This document shows positions 1 through 10,417 of a stretch of 64,000 bases of DNA, in pieces. How positions within the stretch are numbered: position 1 is the stretch's first letter; the number at the start of each line of letters is the position of its first letter. Both the position numbers and the translations under genes were made by a program. The DNA comes from Fragum whitleyi (taxonomy: Eukaryota; Mollusca; Bivalvia; Cardiida; Cardiidae): NCBI GenBank assembly GCA_948146395.1, contig OX411543.1, positions 36,971,058-37,035,057 of the forward strand, written 5' to 3'. The notes beneath the pieces were generated by a model. That model was not told the origin of the DNA. It was given only the letters and a program-made list of their open reading frames with translations, and searched no databases.

Positions 1-1430
1 TTATAGGTGTATCAAAGAGACAATTTCTCACCTTGTTTCAAATACATATTCTCACTGTATGAAATCTTTACCAAGCCCATAAAAGGCATGTATTTCATCA
101 AAATTCTCAAAGTATCAAAGAATCTTTTCATAAAAAATTGTCATTGGTGTTGATTGTTTTAGCATATTTATAAATCTTTCAAGATTTCTATGTATTCTTT
201 AGTTGTTTAGATAATTGAAAGGAACTTTTGACTCTTGTTACCATGGGAATGTCACTGAAACTATAAGTCAGAAAGCTTTAGAATTTGGCATGTCATTGGC
301 TCAGCTGGAAACAGTCTATAAGCATATAGGCAGTAACAGCTGTTTGACACTTAGCCATCAATATTACATCAGGTAAAGGCACCATATTTTACACTGAAAT
401 GTTATTCTTTCTAAATATTCTTGTCTAAAACCAGCCCTGTGTTCAGGATGATCAAACGGTGCCCACAGTTTACCAATTTTACTTTTGCATGGGCACTTGT
501 GTGCAAAGCGGGGTTAAAATTGGAATTGTTTTGTGATCCTGAACGGGTGCAGAAGACTATGATATTTGGTATGTAGCATCATCTAGTAGACATCAACTTG
601 CTTCATATCTAGCCCACTGGATCATTTTTACCAACTTTAAACAGAACTGAAGAATGAAATCTACTTTCCAGGGGTCAGTGCAACACTATTGTTAGTGCCT
701 ATAAATATATAACCCCTCGAAATATTCTTCTTTAGATAGATGGCTTTGATAATTATATGTAGCATAAACAATTGGACTTCTACGAAACATTTTTGTTTCA
801 TGTCCCTGTGGTCATATATCTGCTCGACACATTCCTTTCCACATACACATGAGGAAATCTGTAAAAGGCTTCTTTTATAAACCCAGAGATATAATAATAG
901 TTGTGATATTAAGTATTAACATCATATAGTATACCTTGACAGTTGTTTTATTTCTCATATTATAGCCTTTTGGTCATTTTGAGATGTGCATATCCTTCTT
1001 TATCTGTAAAAAAGTTTGAAACACACATAAGGTATGCCTCACTGGGTAATACAGCGTATCATATCTGTGGAACTTGCTTGTGATTGGTTATCCTGTTCTG
1101 CAATCAGGGTGACAAAACAGCGAAAACTAAAAAAAAATATATCCACATTGCACATAAGTTCAAGTGCTAAGCAGAGTATAATTTTCAAACAGTTTGCCCC
1201 ATTTGGGCATCATAAAAGCATGGCTTGTCTGCCACTACATCAAATTCCTTGGAAATATTAGAAAGTATCACATCTAATGTAATTGAGATCTTAGGATGGT
1301 TTGATATGAGCCAGCGCATGACATTTCCAATAATTTCACACTTTGGGAGGAACAAAGTTGTTTGCGAAGCATTGACAACAACAAACTGCAAAAAAAATAT
1401 ATGTTGACCGCATGAAGATGGATTAAGACC
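1..1430. other. Non-coding sequence, probably intron or upstream of the MIB/HERC2 gene
   Basis: No convincing exon is visible on either strand; open frames here are short and lack any recognisable domain. The preceding exon of the plus-strand MIB/HERC2 gene should lie to the left, because the first exon seen (1896) starts in the middle of a domain and of a codon. A small palindromic repeat at 441-544 is listed separately. Confidence 0.5.
441..544. repeat. Short palindromic MITE-like repeat
   Basis: The ends are inverted copies: GTTCAGGAT at 441-449 and ATCCTGAAC at 536-544, with further imperfect pairing inside. A diverged relative lies at about 41319-41436 in a POLK intron, sharing the central words for 'gtgcaaactgtttgccaatt' and 'gcaaagcagggtaaaatt'. 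No target-site duplication was identified. Two copies in 64 kb make it an interspersed repeat rather than a local hairpin. Confidence 0.5.
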
Positions 1431-1433
1431 TTT

Positions 1434-1745
1434 TCTTTAATGCTTTTTGGTGGTTTATCGAGAAATAACGGTAGATTATCACTTGATAATCTCACCACAA
1501 AAGCAGTGAAATTATCAAAAAACTAAAACCCTGCTTTTGTGCATTTCATACTATCTAACGTCATCTATGCGGGGCGAAATAAGTGACGGCACAATGAACG
1601 TTGCATAGCAATCACATGCAAAATGACGGGCTTTACGAAAATATATCATAAAAATTTCACATTTTGTCTCAGTTTTGCATTTAAGAAATAGAATAATCGT
1701 TCCTTTTTCGTGTAAGATCGATTTATATTTCATTTGGTCAACAAC
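1434..1745. repeat. Interspersed repeat, AGATTATCA-hairpin family
   Basis: It contains a conserved AGATTATCACTTGATAATCT palindrome followed by CAC and a 'gcaaaagcagtgaaattatc' type segment. It also has 'gcgaaataagtgacg', 'cattgcatagcaatcacatg' and 'agaaatagaataatcgtt'. The same ordered blocks recur at 53905-54200 (same strand), at 32800-33180 (reversed) and in shortened form at about 11040-11130 with its two duplicates. Pieces also occur near 2170, 35150 and 42090. This is a dispersed non-coding transposable element of undetermined class. Confidence 0.65.
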
Positions 1746-1779
1746 AAAAGATTATCATCTATATCTACCTATATAACGC

Positions 1780-1885
1780 ATAGTGAAGATTCTGGTCAGA
1801 CTGTGCAGATGCATAGGCTAGACAGAGTCTTTGCTTGATGCACATTTGAAATGTTGGAAATGTTACACACTGGCTCATATAGGTT
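1780..1885. repeat. Partial copy of the GAGCCTGTG inverted-repeat MITE
   Basis: It matches the right half of the elements at 5419-5647 and 6503-6741: a 'ctggtcagactgtgca' core, 'agagtctttgct', then 'atgttggaaatgttacacactggctcat'. The left inverted repeat is missing, so it is a fragment. It ends only about 11 bp before the acceptor of the first visible MIB/HERC2 exon. Another half copy lies at about 54500-54610. Confidence 0.6.
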
Positions 1886-1895
1886 TAACTTTCAG

Positions 1896-4800
1896 ATGGA
1901 TTTATCTGGGTCGACTGGGATGAAGGGGGTAAGCAGGAGCACAGATATGGCTATAACGGACAATACGAGGTTTTGATTGTTGATGAACCAAAGGTACTAA
2001 GTGAGCAGTTCATCATGGGTATTGGCTGTGAAGTGGTCAAAGGTAGGAAAATTAAACATCAAAGTCACTTGAATGTTTCAGTGATAAATCTAATTATACA
2101 TTTAGACTAGCAGTTGAATGATTTCTTAAATGCTTATCGATGGATTTTGTGAGATACATGTATTGATAGATTATCATTTGGTAATCTCACAGCCAAACAA
2201 GTAAAAAATACCAAAAGATTACACCAGTCCTATTTTTCTCATTCCAACCTTTTTGGTGCTTTCTAGTTGAGCCCATTGAAAATATGATCTCATGATGGTG
2301 CGTAGTAATGGTTGGTGGCTTAAACATAATTAAAACTTTTGGTCATGCCATATATGATTGCAGAAAGATTCACTGTTATTTTTATACACCCACCTACGAA
2401 GTAGAAGGGGGTATATTGGTTTCACCATGTCTGTCTGTCTGTCCATCCGTCCGTCAGTAGACCTTTTTGTTTCCGGACTCTAACATAAGACCCAAGTGAC
2501 CTAGAATCATGAACATTCACACAAATTCTGCTTATGATCAAAGAAAATGACCTATTGTTTTGGGGTCAAATAGGTCAAAGATCAACGTCACAGTCAATTT
2601 TTGTTATATTTTCGTTTCTGGACTCTAATTCGCAAACCAAGTGACCTACTATCATGAAACTTCATGCAAATGCTCTATATGACCTCAATATTTGCTACAA
2701 ACACATCCTACACTAATAGCACTTATATTTTGACAAAGCACTAGTCGGGGGTATTAGTCGGCTTTGCGACAGTTCTAGTTAATGATGACATGCCGTTTCT
2801 GTAGTGATCTATCAATACACTACTGATATAACCAGAAAATATGAAAAAATATACTCAATGTTTAAATTGCAAATTGATCTAGAAAGCATAGTGTTGGTTG
2901 AATTCTAAACCTACTAACTACAGCTTGTTAAAAAGTGTAGTTATGAAGTTTTAGAATTACACCAATAATATGAGTCTGCATGTGCAATTTTCAAAAAAGT
3001 TGTATTAGTTAGGTAATGACTCAGTTTAGCCTGTGCTCTGTTGTAATTAATTTCTGATCAGAAATCAAAGTTGAAGACTTAGTTCAATTTTTCATGAACC
3101 AGGCAAGTGTGAAATTGTTGGAAATTTAATCACAGGCCACCAGTGATTGTTTTATAATCTGCTTTTTTTCTTATAATTTCTATGAGACAAGGTATTTTTA
3201 AATCAAACTCTACAAGTATAACAATTTAATTCATATTTTGTTGTTCCTTTTATTTTCATTCATTTCAATATTTACTGCGATAATAAGTCTGAAAAGTTAG
3301 AAGATTTGGAATAATTTCAGGGCCACATTGGAAAACTTGGAATGGTGTTTTGGAAGAAGGTATGAAGGGAACCAGCATTAAATTAGATGGAAACAAAGGT
3401 GTTGTTCAGGTGAGATCATACAGCATAACTTACCTATATTACCTATACTACCTGTATATTTCAATGTTTCTCCTCTTTATGGTAGTGGAACTGTAATAGT
3501 TCCGCAACATTTCGGACCACATTTTCTCTCACATTGTTAACTGATGTTTCCTAATGATATTCATTAGGAAACCTTTGTTAACACTTGTTAAAGTTCATTT
3601 CTCCCAAAACGTTACAGAACATTACCTTAATTTCAGAAAACAAGGTAGAAAATGTGTAACACAAACTTTCTTAAACCAGTCTGATTTCACAATTAGCTAG
3701 ACGTCATGACACTTTGGGATCACCAAAAATTACCCTTTTACTTCACCTGAGCACAACATATGTCCATCAGAAGTCATCAACAATACTCTAAACATCTTTT
3801 GTACATTAACCAATGGGCAGATTTTAACTATACTGAGCAACATTGTTCCTTTGGCCCTTTCAAAACTTGTTCATGAAATATTAATTGACCCCAAAATATG
3901 GACATTGCAGGGCGGGCTTATTTTTTTTTTACAACCAGAAATATGTTCTTCAAAAGTAGTGGGTCTATTTCAACCAGACTTGGCAGAAATTTTTCTTGGA
4001 TTACCCTTCTCAAATTTTTTGTGAAGTCTTGATGAACCCCCAAATGTGGGCCATGGCAGGATGGGGCTTTTTATGACCCTGAAATGTTTAAACATCTTCT
4101 CAAAAATCAGTGGGACAATTTCAACCAAGCTTGGCTGTAATATTTCTTGTTTAACCCTCCTTTAAAATTGTAAATGGAATATTATTACTAGGTGGGGGCT
4201 GGTTTTGATTGTGAAATCTGTGTACTGGTTACATCTTTAGCCTCCCAAACCAGTGAGGCAATTTTAACCAAACTTGGAATGAATTTTTATTTGAAGATTC
4301 TTCTCAAAATTTGTTTTGTGAAATTATGATTGAACCCAATTTCAGGTAAGGTTAGTTGGGCCATGTTTTAAGGTGAGTGTTATAGTGCTATTCATGACCT
4401 CTTGGTGAATAATAGAACACTGTTCTTGAGTGTTTTGTTTATTACAGGTAAAATGGAAAAATGGAGAGAGAGGTGTATATTCCTACTTACGGGAAAAACA
4501 AGAAGTAATGCTAGTGTGAGTAAAAAGCTTTAGATTTTAAGCTAGTCAGGTTGAAATTATGGCAAAGATACTCATACACTGTATTTTCTGGTTTATAAAA
4601 ATTATTAAAATTTATGTCTTTTAGTGTCTTCTCCCTTCATTTTGAGTAACTTTAAACAATCATTTAAATGATTGTTAAGAGGAAATTCATCTCAAGAAGT
4701 TTCAAAAAGTTCCTAAAATTCTGGTATTGAAGTGGGTTTTCTTGGTAAAAAATGTAGGGGTACTACTAATAGGGGTACTATTATTAGAGGAAATACAGTA

Positions 4801-6959
4801 CCATAATTTGAATTTGAAATTCAATATAATTTTGTGTAAAAAATACTTTAATTAAAATCAATTCTCACTTTTCTATTCGATCATTTAGTGCAAAGCTGCT
4901 GTGAGTCAGTGTCTATGTATTAATAGGCACTCACAAACTTTGCACTTACCCTTTTTTTGAAGAGCTCAAAATGTTTGGTAGGATGGGGATTTAAATTCAG
5001 CTAAGAATTTGATGATAATGAGACCCATTAGTTCACTCGGTAGAGAGCCTGACTACAAATCATCTATTTTTGACAAGATATTAACCCTTTCCCAAACAAG
5101 ACCTGATTTTGACGTCTCTAAAGGAATAGGCTTAGGAAAACATTGAGGCAAAAGGAGAAAGTGCTGATAATCAGCACTCTCTCCTTTTGCCCCAATATTT
5201 TCTCTGCTATAACATGCATATTTTCGCCTTTTGATTTGATTATTTTTGTCGTCTGCAACTCCTTTCAAATCGGACCACCCTAAAATATTGTCATTTGGGA
5301 AAGGGTTAAACTGAAGCTGTGTGTATCAGATTGACCAAGTTAAAGATCAGGCCAGTTATCTTTGTTATATTACATGTACTTTCAAGCACATGGAAGGTAA
5401 TCCAAGATACTGTAATTTGAGTCTGCGTGTGACATTTCCAACAATTTAAAATGTGTGCAAAGTAAAGACTCTGACAAGCCTGTGCATCCGCACAGTCTGA
5501 CCAGAGACTTCACTATGGGCTTAGTAGATAGATTAGGGTTCAATGTATCTGATAGGCAATCAGGTAACTTTATATTCACGGTATGTAGATATCTATGTTT
5601 GTAGCTCAGGTATGTTTCAAATTGTTGGAAATGTCATGCACAGACTCATTTGTCTGAACAAAATATGGTCATAAACATGAAAAAAATATCAAATAGTTGA
5701 TAGGTGAACCAAATGTACTTTAATATTTAGGCCACCTAAAAAAACAGAAATATATTAAACAAAATGACAGAAAATTGCAGATGTCAACTGAATGAGTGAT
5801 TTTATTGGTCAATTGATGTTTTGTTTGACAGAAGCAGCTTTTTAGTTACTGGAACTTTCTTTGAAACAAGAAAGGCCCTTCAACCAGAGACAGTTTTTCA
5901 AACAAAAAAAGATTTCTTAAAAAATCCTTTAATTCCAACTCTTAAATTAAAATATTTTCAAACTTTTTTGTTCTCTTTGGATATAAGTCTATTGATTGAT
6001 ATGAAAAAAAAAACAGATTCAGTAATTTTCCAATGATTCCCTTGCTTGTAATAGTATTTCACAAGCAAATATAGGCCAGTACCCATTATAGGCTGGTACA
6101 TTGTGTATTTCCCCAAGTTTCAGTCAGTGGTTGGTTACATACAAGTTGAATCTAGTGGGAACCCAAATTTAGTATCTCAGTTATACATGGATTCTGAGTA
6201 TAAAAAAGTACTTTATGAAATTAAAGCAATAGATGTAAGGTCCAAAATCTAACTTTTCTATTCTGGACGAAAATTATAATTCAATTTCTATTCATTTTTT
6301 TTAAATCTAGCAGTTCACTTTGTGGATAAAGGTCTTCTATAAAATATATTTCTATTTTGATTTTCTTGAATATGAGGATGAATTTTTGATAAAATTTATA
6401 CCTATAATTGTTAAGAGTACTATCAAAATACAGAAGGCCTTTTCTTTCTAGATAATACAAGAGGTACCTTAGAGACAGAACATTTTCTAGGAGAAATAAA
6501 TTGAGCCTGTGCATAGCATTTCCAACAATTTTACATCTGAACAACGCTTAGACTCAGATCAGCCTGTGCAGCTGCACAGTCTGATCAGAGTCTTTACTAT
6601 GTGTTATATAGATAGATATGGTTGTAATGCCTCCTCAGGTGGACAGCATAATATTCTCATCACATTTTGCCCTTGTCTATGCTGCTCAGCGTCTGTATAT
6701 CAAACACATATTAAATAGTTGGAAATGTCACACACAGGCTCAATTTCTTTTCTTTTTCTACAGGGGAAGATTACCTTCATTAAGGGAAAGATTACATTCA
6801 TCCAGAGAAAGATTACCTTCATCCATGGAAAGATTACCCTCAAACATGGAAAGATTACCTACATCCAGGCACAGATTACCTTCTGCCAGCAGTACTGTCA
6901 CCAACAGTTCTAGTACACCAAAGCATAAGAACAAAAATAATAAAACAACAAAACCTTGA
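1896..6959 (+). CDS. MIB/HERC2-domain protein, 3' part (5' end outside window)
   Basis: Exons seen: 1896-2042 (acceptor ttcag, donor gtagga), 3321-3409 (ttcag/gtgaga), 4448-4515 (ttacag/gtgagt). Joined they read without a break from IWVDWDEGGKQEHRYGYNGQ through VVKGPHWKTWNGVLEEGMKG to VKWKNGERGVYSYL. The first exon matches the end of a MIB_HERC2 domain (W-V-x-W-D...YRYG-x-x-G-x-Y). The next two match a second one (V-V-x-G-P-x-W, then V-x-W-x-N-G). This domain is known from Mind bomb and HERC2 ubiquitin ligases, where it binds partners. No ankyrin, ZZ or RING part is visible, so ligase function cannot be claimed. The last donor leaves two bases (GT) that pair in phase with either terminal exon, 5832-6036 or 6764-6959. 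The start lies left of the window. I do not recognise a specific orthologue. Confidence 0.72.
2043..3320 (+). other. Intron of the MIB/HERC2 gene
   Basis: Bounded by donor GTAGGA (2043) and acceptor TTTCAG (ends 3320). It contains a reversed family D repeat (2372-2781), a fragment of the AGATTATCA-hairpin family near 2170-2215, and otherwise AT-rich sequence in which I see nothing. Confidence 0.6.
2372..2781 (-). repeat. Family D Helitron-like/pearl-like repeat, reversed
   Basis: Read on the minus strand it starts with AACTAGAACTGTCGC and runs through two roughly 150-bp units with 'ccggactctaa...aagtgacc' words. It ends in an ACGG/ACAG microsatellite and 'ataccccc...cttcgtaggtggg'. A longer copy lies at 46977-47770 on the plus strand and a fragment at 51135-51365. 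Hairpin, tandem units and ACGG microsatellite together resemble bivalve pearl/Helentron-related elements; the class assignment is inference. Confidence 0.6.
3479..3630. repeat. Foldback MITE, TTAAGGTAGT family (copy 1)
   Basis: Palindromic element of about 150-165 bp with ends near GGTAGTGGAAC and ACCTTAA. Its centre is TTTCCTAATGA...TCATTAGGAAA. It lies in an intron of the MIB/HERC2 gene. Better preserved copies are at 44111-44270, 52086-52250 and 52632-52795. The ends read TTAAGGTAGT and ACTACCTTAA, so a TTAA target site is plausible. Confidence 0.65.
3631..4447 (+). other. Intron of the MIB/HERC2 gene with degraded tandem units
   Basis: The segment 3730-4350 repeats diverged units of about 170 bp (words like 'caaccaagcttgg', 'ttctcaaaattt', 'gtgaaatt'). 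This is typical of the internal satellite of the Helitron-like elements elsewhere in the window. No terminal hairpin is seen, so it is an old fragment. Confidence 0.45.
4886..4950. repeat. Hairpin, about 20-bp arms
   Basis: AGTGCAAAG...TGTGAGT pairs with ACTCACA...CTTTGCACT across a loop of about 22 bases. It lies in the intron after the third MIB/HERC2 exon and outside the triplicated unit. Probably a small palindromic transposon remnant. Confidence 0.5.
5081..5309. mobile_element. TTAA-flanked MITE with CCCTTTCCCAAA inverted repeats
   Basis: It begins TTAACCCTTTCCCAAA (5081) and ends TTTGGGAAAGGGTTAA (5309), perfect 16-bp inverted ends including TTAA. Inside is a near-perfect palindrome: 'gcaaaaggagaaagtgctga' against 'tcagcactctctccttttgc'. 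TTAA target sites with CCC-starting ends are known for piggyBac-type elements; with no transposase this is a non-autonomous copy. The left breakpoint of the 7.8-kb triplication (5295/5296) falls inside its right inverted repeat. Confidence 0.8.
5419..5647. mobile_element. GAGYCTG inverted-repeat MITE (copy in each tandem unit)
   Basis: The left end, GAGTCTGCGTGTGACATTTC and CAACAATTT, is mirrored at the right by AAATTGTTGG and AAATGTCATGCACAGACTC. An internal palindrome (TGTGCATCCGCACA) sits in a 'ctgacaagcc...gtctgaccagag' core. Duplicates are at 13206-13434 and 20993-21221. Same family as 6503-6741, 1780-1885 and 54500-54610. Confidence 0.75.
5832..6036 (+). CDS. Candidate alternative terminal exon A of the MIB/HERC2 gene
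   Basis: After acceptor TTTGACAG the first base completes the GT left by the 4515 donor (GTA, Val). The frame then stays open for 67 codons (SSFLVTGTFFETRKALQPET onward) to TGA at 6034-6036. The in-frame match has a one-in-three chance of being accidental and no known domain is visible, so this is a candidate only. Identical duplicates are at 13619-13823 and 21406-21610. Confidence 0.4.
6503..6741. mobile_element. GAGCCTG inverted-repeat MITE directly before terminal exon B
   Basis: Left end GAGCCTGTGCATAGCATTTC with CAACAATTT; right end GTTGGAAATGTCACACACAG followed by GCTC. The centre is the palindrome GATCAGCCTGTGCA/TGCACAGTCTGATC. The element stops 22 bp before the terminal exon acceptor (AG at 6762-6763). 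Duplicates at 14290-14528 and 22077-22315. Confidence 0.75.
6764..6889 (+). repeat. 21-bp minisatellite inside terminal exon B
   Basis: Six units of the type GGAAAGATTACCTTCATCCAT. In tandem copies 1 and 2 the first unit is 20 bp (GGAAGATTACC...); in copy 3 it is the regular 21 bp. Because 21 is a multiple of three, more than one frame stays open across the array, on both strands. Confidence 0.8.
6764..6959 (+). CDS. Candidate alternative terminal exon B, 7-residue repeat peptide
   Basis: Strong acceptor: a pyrimidine tract (6745-6760) then CAG. The exon's first G completes GT from the donor at 4515, giving Val and then GRLPSLRERLHSSRERLPSS and so on to TGA at 6957-6959, 64 residues after the split Val. 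The body is a 21-bp minisatellite of six units (RLPSxxE heptads), followed by a Ser/Thr- and Lys/Asn-rich tail. A candidate AATAAA lies at 7079. Copy 2 (14551-14746) is identical. In copy 3 (from 22338) one extra A shifts the whole repeat to another open frame. It is the better-supported of the two terminal exons because of its acceptor. Confidence 0.5.
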
Positions 6960-8890
6960 CATGACAAAAATGAATGAAATCTGAGGTATTTCCAACAAAC
7001 TATGAATACTGTGGCTAGTAATCTAACAATTTATGGAGCAAGTGAAATCATATGTTCTCAGATAGCCCCCTTGTCTTCAATAAAAGCCATCAAAAATATC
7101 CTTATCTTACACATTTGTAAGATTACATTCTAAATGACGTTATCATGGCATTATCTAACACATAATCACAGTATTTTTGCCACCTTCACATTTCATAAAA
7201 TGGGTACTGAAGTACAAAACTGGTTCAGATGAGAGGAGAATCTGTTACTCAATTTTATTTGAGACAAAGCCAATTTAAAGCTCCCTTAATTACATTCTTT
7301 TGTAGACTTGGTTAAGATCAGCTTGTATCAAACAAAATTTTGTGAGAGATCTTTGTTCCCATAACCTTTCCTGTTTTTCAATGTTTTTATATTGCTCTAA
7401 AACCCAGGGCCCCGTTTTACTGAACTTCTTACGACAAAATTAATCGTAAGTCAAAATCACAAATTGTACCTGGTGTATTCATTCATAGTTAGATTCTGCC
7501 TTGCAATATCTCATAGGAATCGTCTTTAGAAGACAATTCCAATGAGATGATGCATGGCAGAATTCCAAATTTAGTTACCACTGTAGAAGCAACTTTTATT
7601 TTTGACTTGCCCCAAAAAAATTGTAAGATATTTAGTAAAATGGCCCCAGATGACAAACAAGGGTACTGCCTGCAGGTGCCAATGCTTGGCTACAGGTACT
7701 CTAAAATGCAACAAATCTATATGAAAAAAGGGGCATAGGTCTTATGAAATGCTTTCAGAGTTATCCTCTTGATAGTTTATATTTCTCTTGTGATGATGAA
7801 CAACTTTTCCAAGTTTCATGAAGATATCTCCAATAACAAGCAGGGTATTACCAAGGTTAAAGTTTGTCAAGCCAACATCTAAGCAAACAACAACATCATC
7901 TCAGATGCCAATAGTGCCAAGGTATTGACAACACCTGAGTTTTTCTCTGAAAATGGCTGAGCTAAATCAAAGAGAGCAATTAAAATGTAACCATCCTGCT
8001 TGGTAGAAAATATTATTGGAAAACAAGAAACTGCTTGTCACAAGCAGTTTTTTCTTTTTCTACAATATTTCCCATCTATAAAATAAGATGGGTATCAAAT
8101 CCCAGTAATGTGCAGGAAAGGGTTAAAACTGTGTTTAGATTATACTTATTCATTTTAAGTTCAAATGTAAACCTTCAAATGTGTTGAAAGCTTATAAGCC
8201 TGCTCTCAAACACTCACATCCCTAAGAGAGATGCTATGGCTTAAACCCACTGCTACCCAATTCTAGGGTGAACTGGGGCAGACATTTAAGTATTATGCCA
8301 ATAACTACAGCACCGCCACAGAGTGGCCTCAAAACACAGACCTCCAGGTCACTGGTTGAGTGTCTAGACCACAGAGGGAGAAAAACCGAGTAATTGTTCT
8401 AGATGAGAATAAAGTTTTATCATAAGCATGTGCATACAATATCTAGTGTTGGCTTGTATTCCAAGCTGATTATCTTTATTTTACATAAATTACCATGATA
8501 TTTCATCTGAAAGGTCTAGATTCTTTTGTTCATTTGTAATTGGTCAAGATTCTACACGCCTAAATAAATAAAACTCACATGGAGGTTTGTCTTAAAAGAA
8601 GAGACATTGGTCCTATATACCGGTATAGGTAACTCACCTTATAAGAAATTTCATTCAAGATTTGCATGGGTAATCAAAAAATTCAAGAAAACTTTTAAAA
8701 CAGTATTTATGCCTGACGGTTTCCCCTTAAGAACCCTAGGTTTTACATTAAAAGCATAAAAAAATAAATTGTTTCAAATTTTCACTGGTTGCTCAAAAAA
8801 AAGGAGTTCTTTGATTCATTTACCTATATGGCTTTTTGTTAATGAACAAATATTCAGACCTAATTTGATTTAAATTGGGTCAGTTGATTC
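6960..8890 (+). other. Non-coding part of the tandem unit
   Basis: No supported exon. A candidate poly(A) signal AATAAA is at 7079. A hairpin GAATCGTCT/AGACAATTC lies at about 7518-7541. A 3' Helitron-like end lies at 7830-7976 (diverged satellite, 'caacaacaacatcatctcag', then GGCTGAGCTAA). A palindrome AAACTGCTTGTCACAAGCAG with TTT lies at 8028-8050, and CCCATCT/AGATGGG at 8071-8092. Repeated in the other two units at +7787 and +15574. Confidence 0.5.
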
Positions 8891-8904
8891 TGAGACATTC
8901 ACAG

Positions 8905-9173
8905 GTTAAGACGTGTTAGTGAAACACAAATTCCCTCAAAACAGCATTTTTTAAATAAAACTTTGACCTTGACAGACGACATTGATCTTGTCACATGATT
9001 TTGTCATCTGTGGATGGGCATCATCAAGATCTATCATTATACCACATATGAGCATTGTATCTTGTATAGCCTTGAAGTAATTAGAATTGTTAAATTTTTG
9101 GTTAAAGTTTTGTAAACAGACAGACGGACAACAGTAAAACAAAATGCCCCCGATCTTTCAATGACGGGGTATT
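8905..9173 (+). repeat. Short ATGCCCCCG-type Helitron-like repeat
   Basis: It starts with 'aagacgtgttagtgaaacac'. It contains one 'gaccttgacagacgacattg' unit and ends in an ACAGACGG microsatellite followed by ATGCCCCCGATCTTTCAATG and ACGGGGTAT. It is the single-unit version of the multi-unit element at 36190-37292. Fragments recur at 45355-45595 and 51942-52030. Duplicated with the tandem unit. Confidence 0.65.
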
Positions 9174-10025
9174 AAAAATCTCTATTTAGAAAAACAATGG
9201 AAATTGTTATTAAAACACCCTTATCAAGCTGAATAAAAAGAGTGACAAAATTGAATTTAAATTAAAGCAGTGGAGGCCTATTTGTGAGTTGGTATTTCTT
9301 TTCAAATTATAATTGTCAAACAATTCTGGTTTGAAATGGATAACAGGTGGACCACATAATGACTGGCTGATCTTTGCTTATACCTCATGCAAAAGGAGGA
9401 ATATTCTTGGTTCAGCATCACAAGGATTAAAGCAATCAAAGGATGATTAGGTAAGATGCAAAATCTCATAAGATAATGGTTATTCTTGTAAATTTCATAT
9501 AAATCCATGCTTATAAGTGTAGGAGGAGTTCCTTGCAATACCATATGATGTTAATATTTCATCCAAATCTACACAAAATGAGGCAGTAGAAATTATTGCG
9601 TTCACATGCCCGTTAGACCTGAATGTCCCATATTTTGAGACAAGGCAGAATTTTGAAAAACCCTTTCAGTTGGCACAAGGTTAGTTGACTTTGGACTTTC
9701 TTTAAAAATTTCATCCAGATCCATGCATAAAAGTAGGAGTTGCATTCATAAGAAAACTTGATGAAAAAAATATTTTTTTCCCCACTTTTGGAAATTATTG
9801 TAAATGTTTCCCGATGGAATAATTGTGTGAAAATTTTTTATGACTGTGTCGTTGGATTGTTATTTTATTATTTTGTGTTTTATGAAATATATATTTTTTC
9901 AATAAAATATAGTTCTGTTTTTAAATATGTTGTTATTTTTCAGGCATTTTTGAAGGTTTAATGGAATAAATTGTTATCTAATTTTCTAACTAACCATTCA
10001 AGGAAATATTGCTCGAGCACTTCTA

Positions 10026-10274
10026 TTAACCCCTGTCATGCTGAACCCGGAATATTCCTGCTTTGACATGAGGTAAAGACAAAGATCAGCCTGCACATAT
10101 GTGCAGTCAGATCTTAGTTCATACCACCTGCATTTCATTTTTAAACCAGAAAGGTGTAAAACAATGCATTTCTGAAATCAATACTCATTTATATTTGGTA
10201 ACTTCCAGTGCTTTTAGCACTTTGATTTCTCATTTATTTTACAAAGATTTTTTATTCAGCATGACAAGGATTAA
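10026..10274. mobile_element. TTAA-flanked MITE, CCCTTGTCATGCTGAA family (copy 1)
   Basis: The ends TTAACCCCTGTCATGCTGAA and TTCAGCATGACAAGGATTAA are inverted. Internal core: 'gatcagcctgcacatatgtg'. Size 249 bp, repeated at +7787 and +15574. Relatives at 51394-51638 and 56783-57028, plus a reversed fragment near 9330-9417. TTAA ends and about 245 bp size fit a piggyBac-type MITE. Confidence 0.78.
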
Positions 10275-10417
10275 GTGACCAATATTATCAATTGACCATT
10301 AATGAGATGATTCCAAATGGTTTGACTCATCATTGGATTCATTTATCAAAATGATGTTTTTTATTTATCAAAATATATTGCATTAAGGCTTAAAGCTTAA
10401 ATCACTTTTTACCAATA

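Noticed and set aside
5053..5268. 71-codon minus-strand frame near the triplication edge
   Set aside because: Translation of the 5081-5309 MITE; no support.
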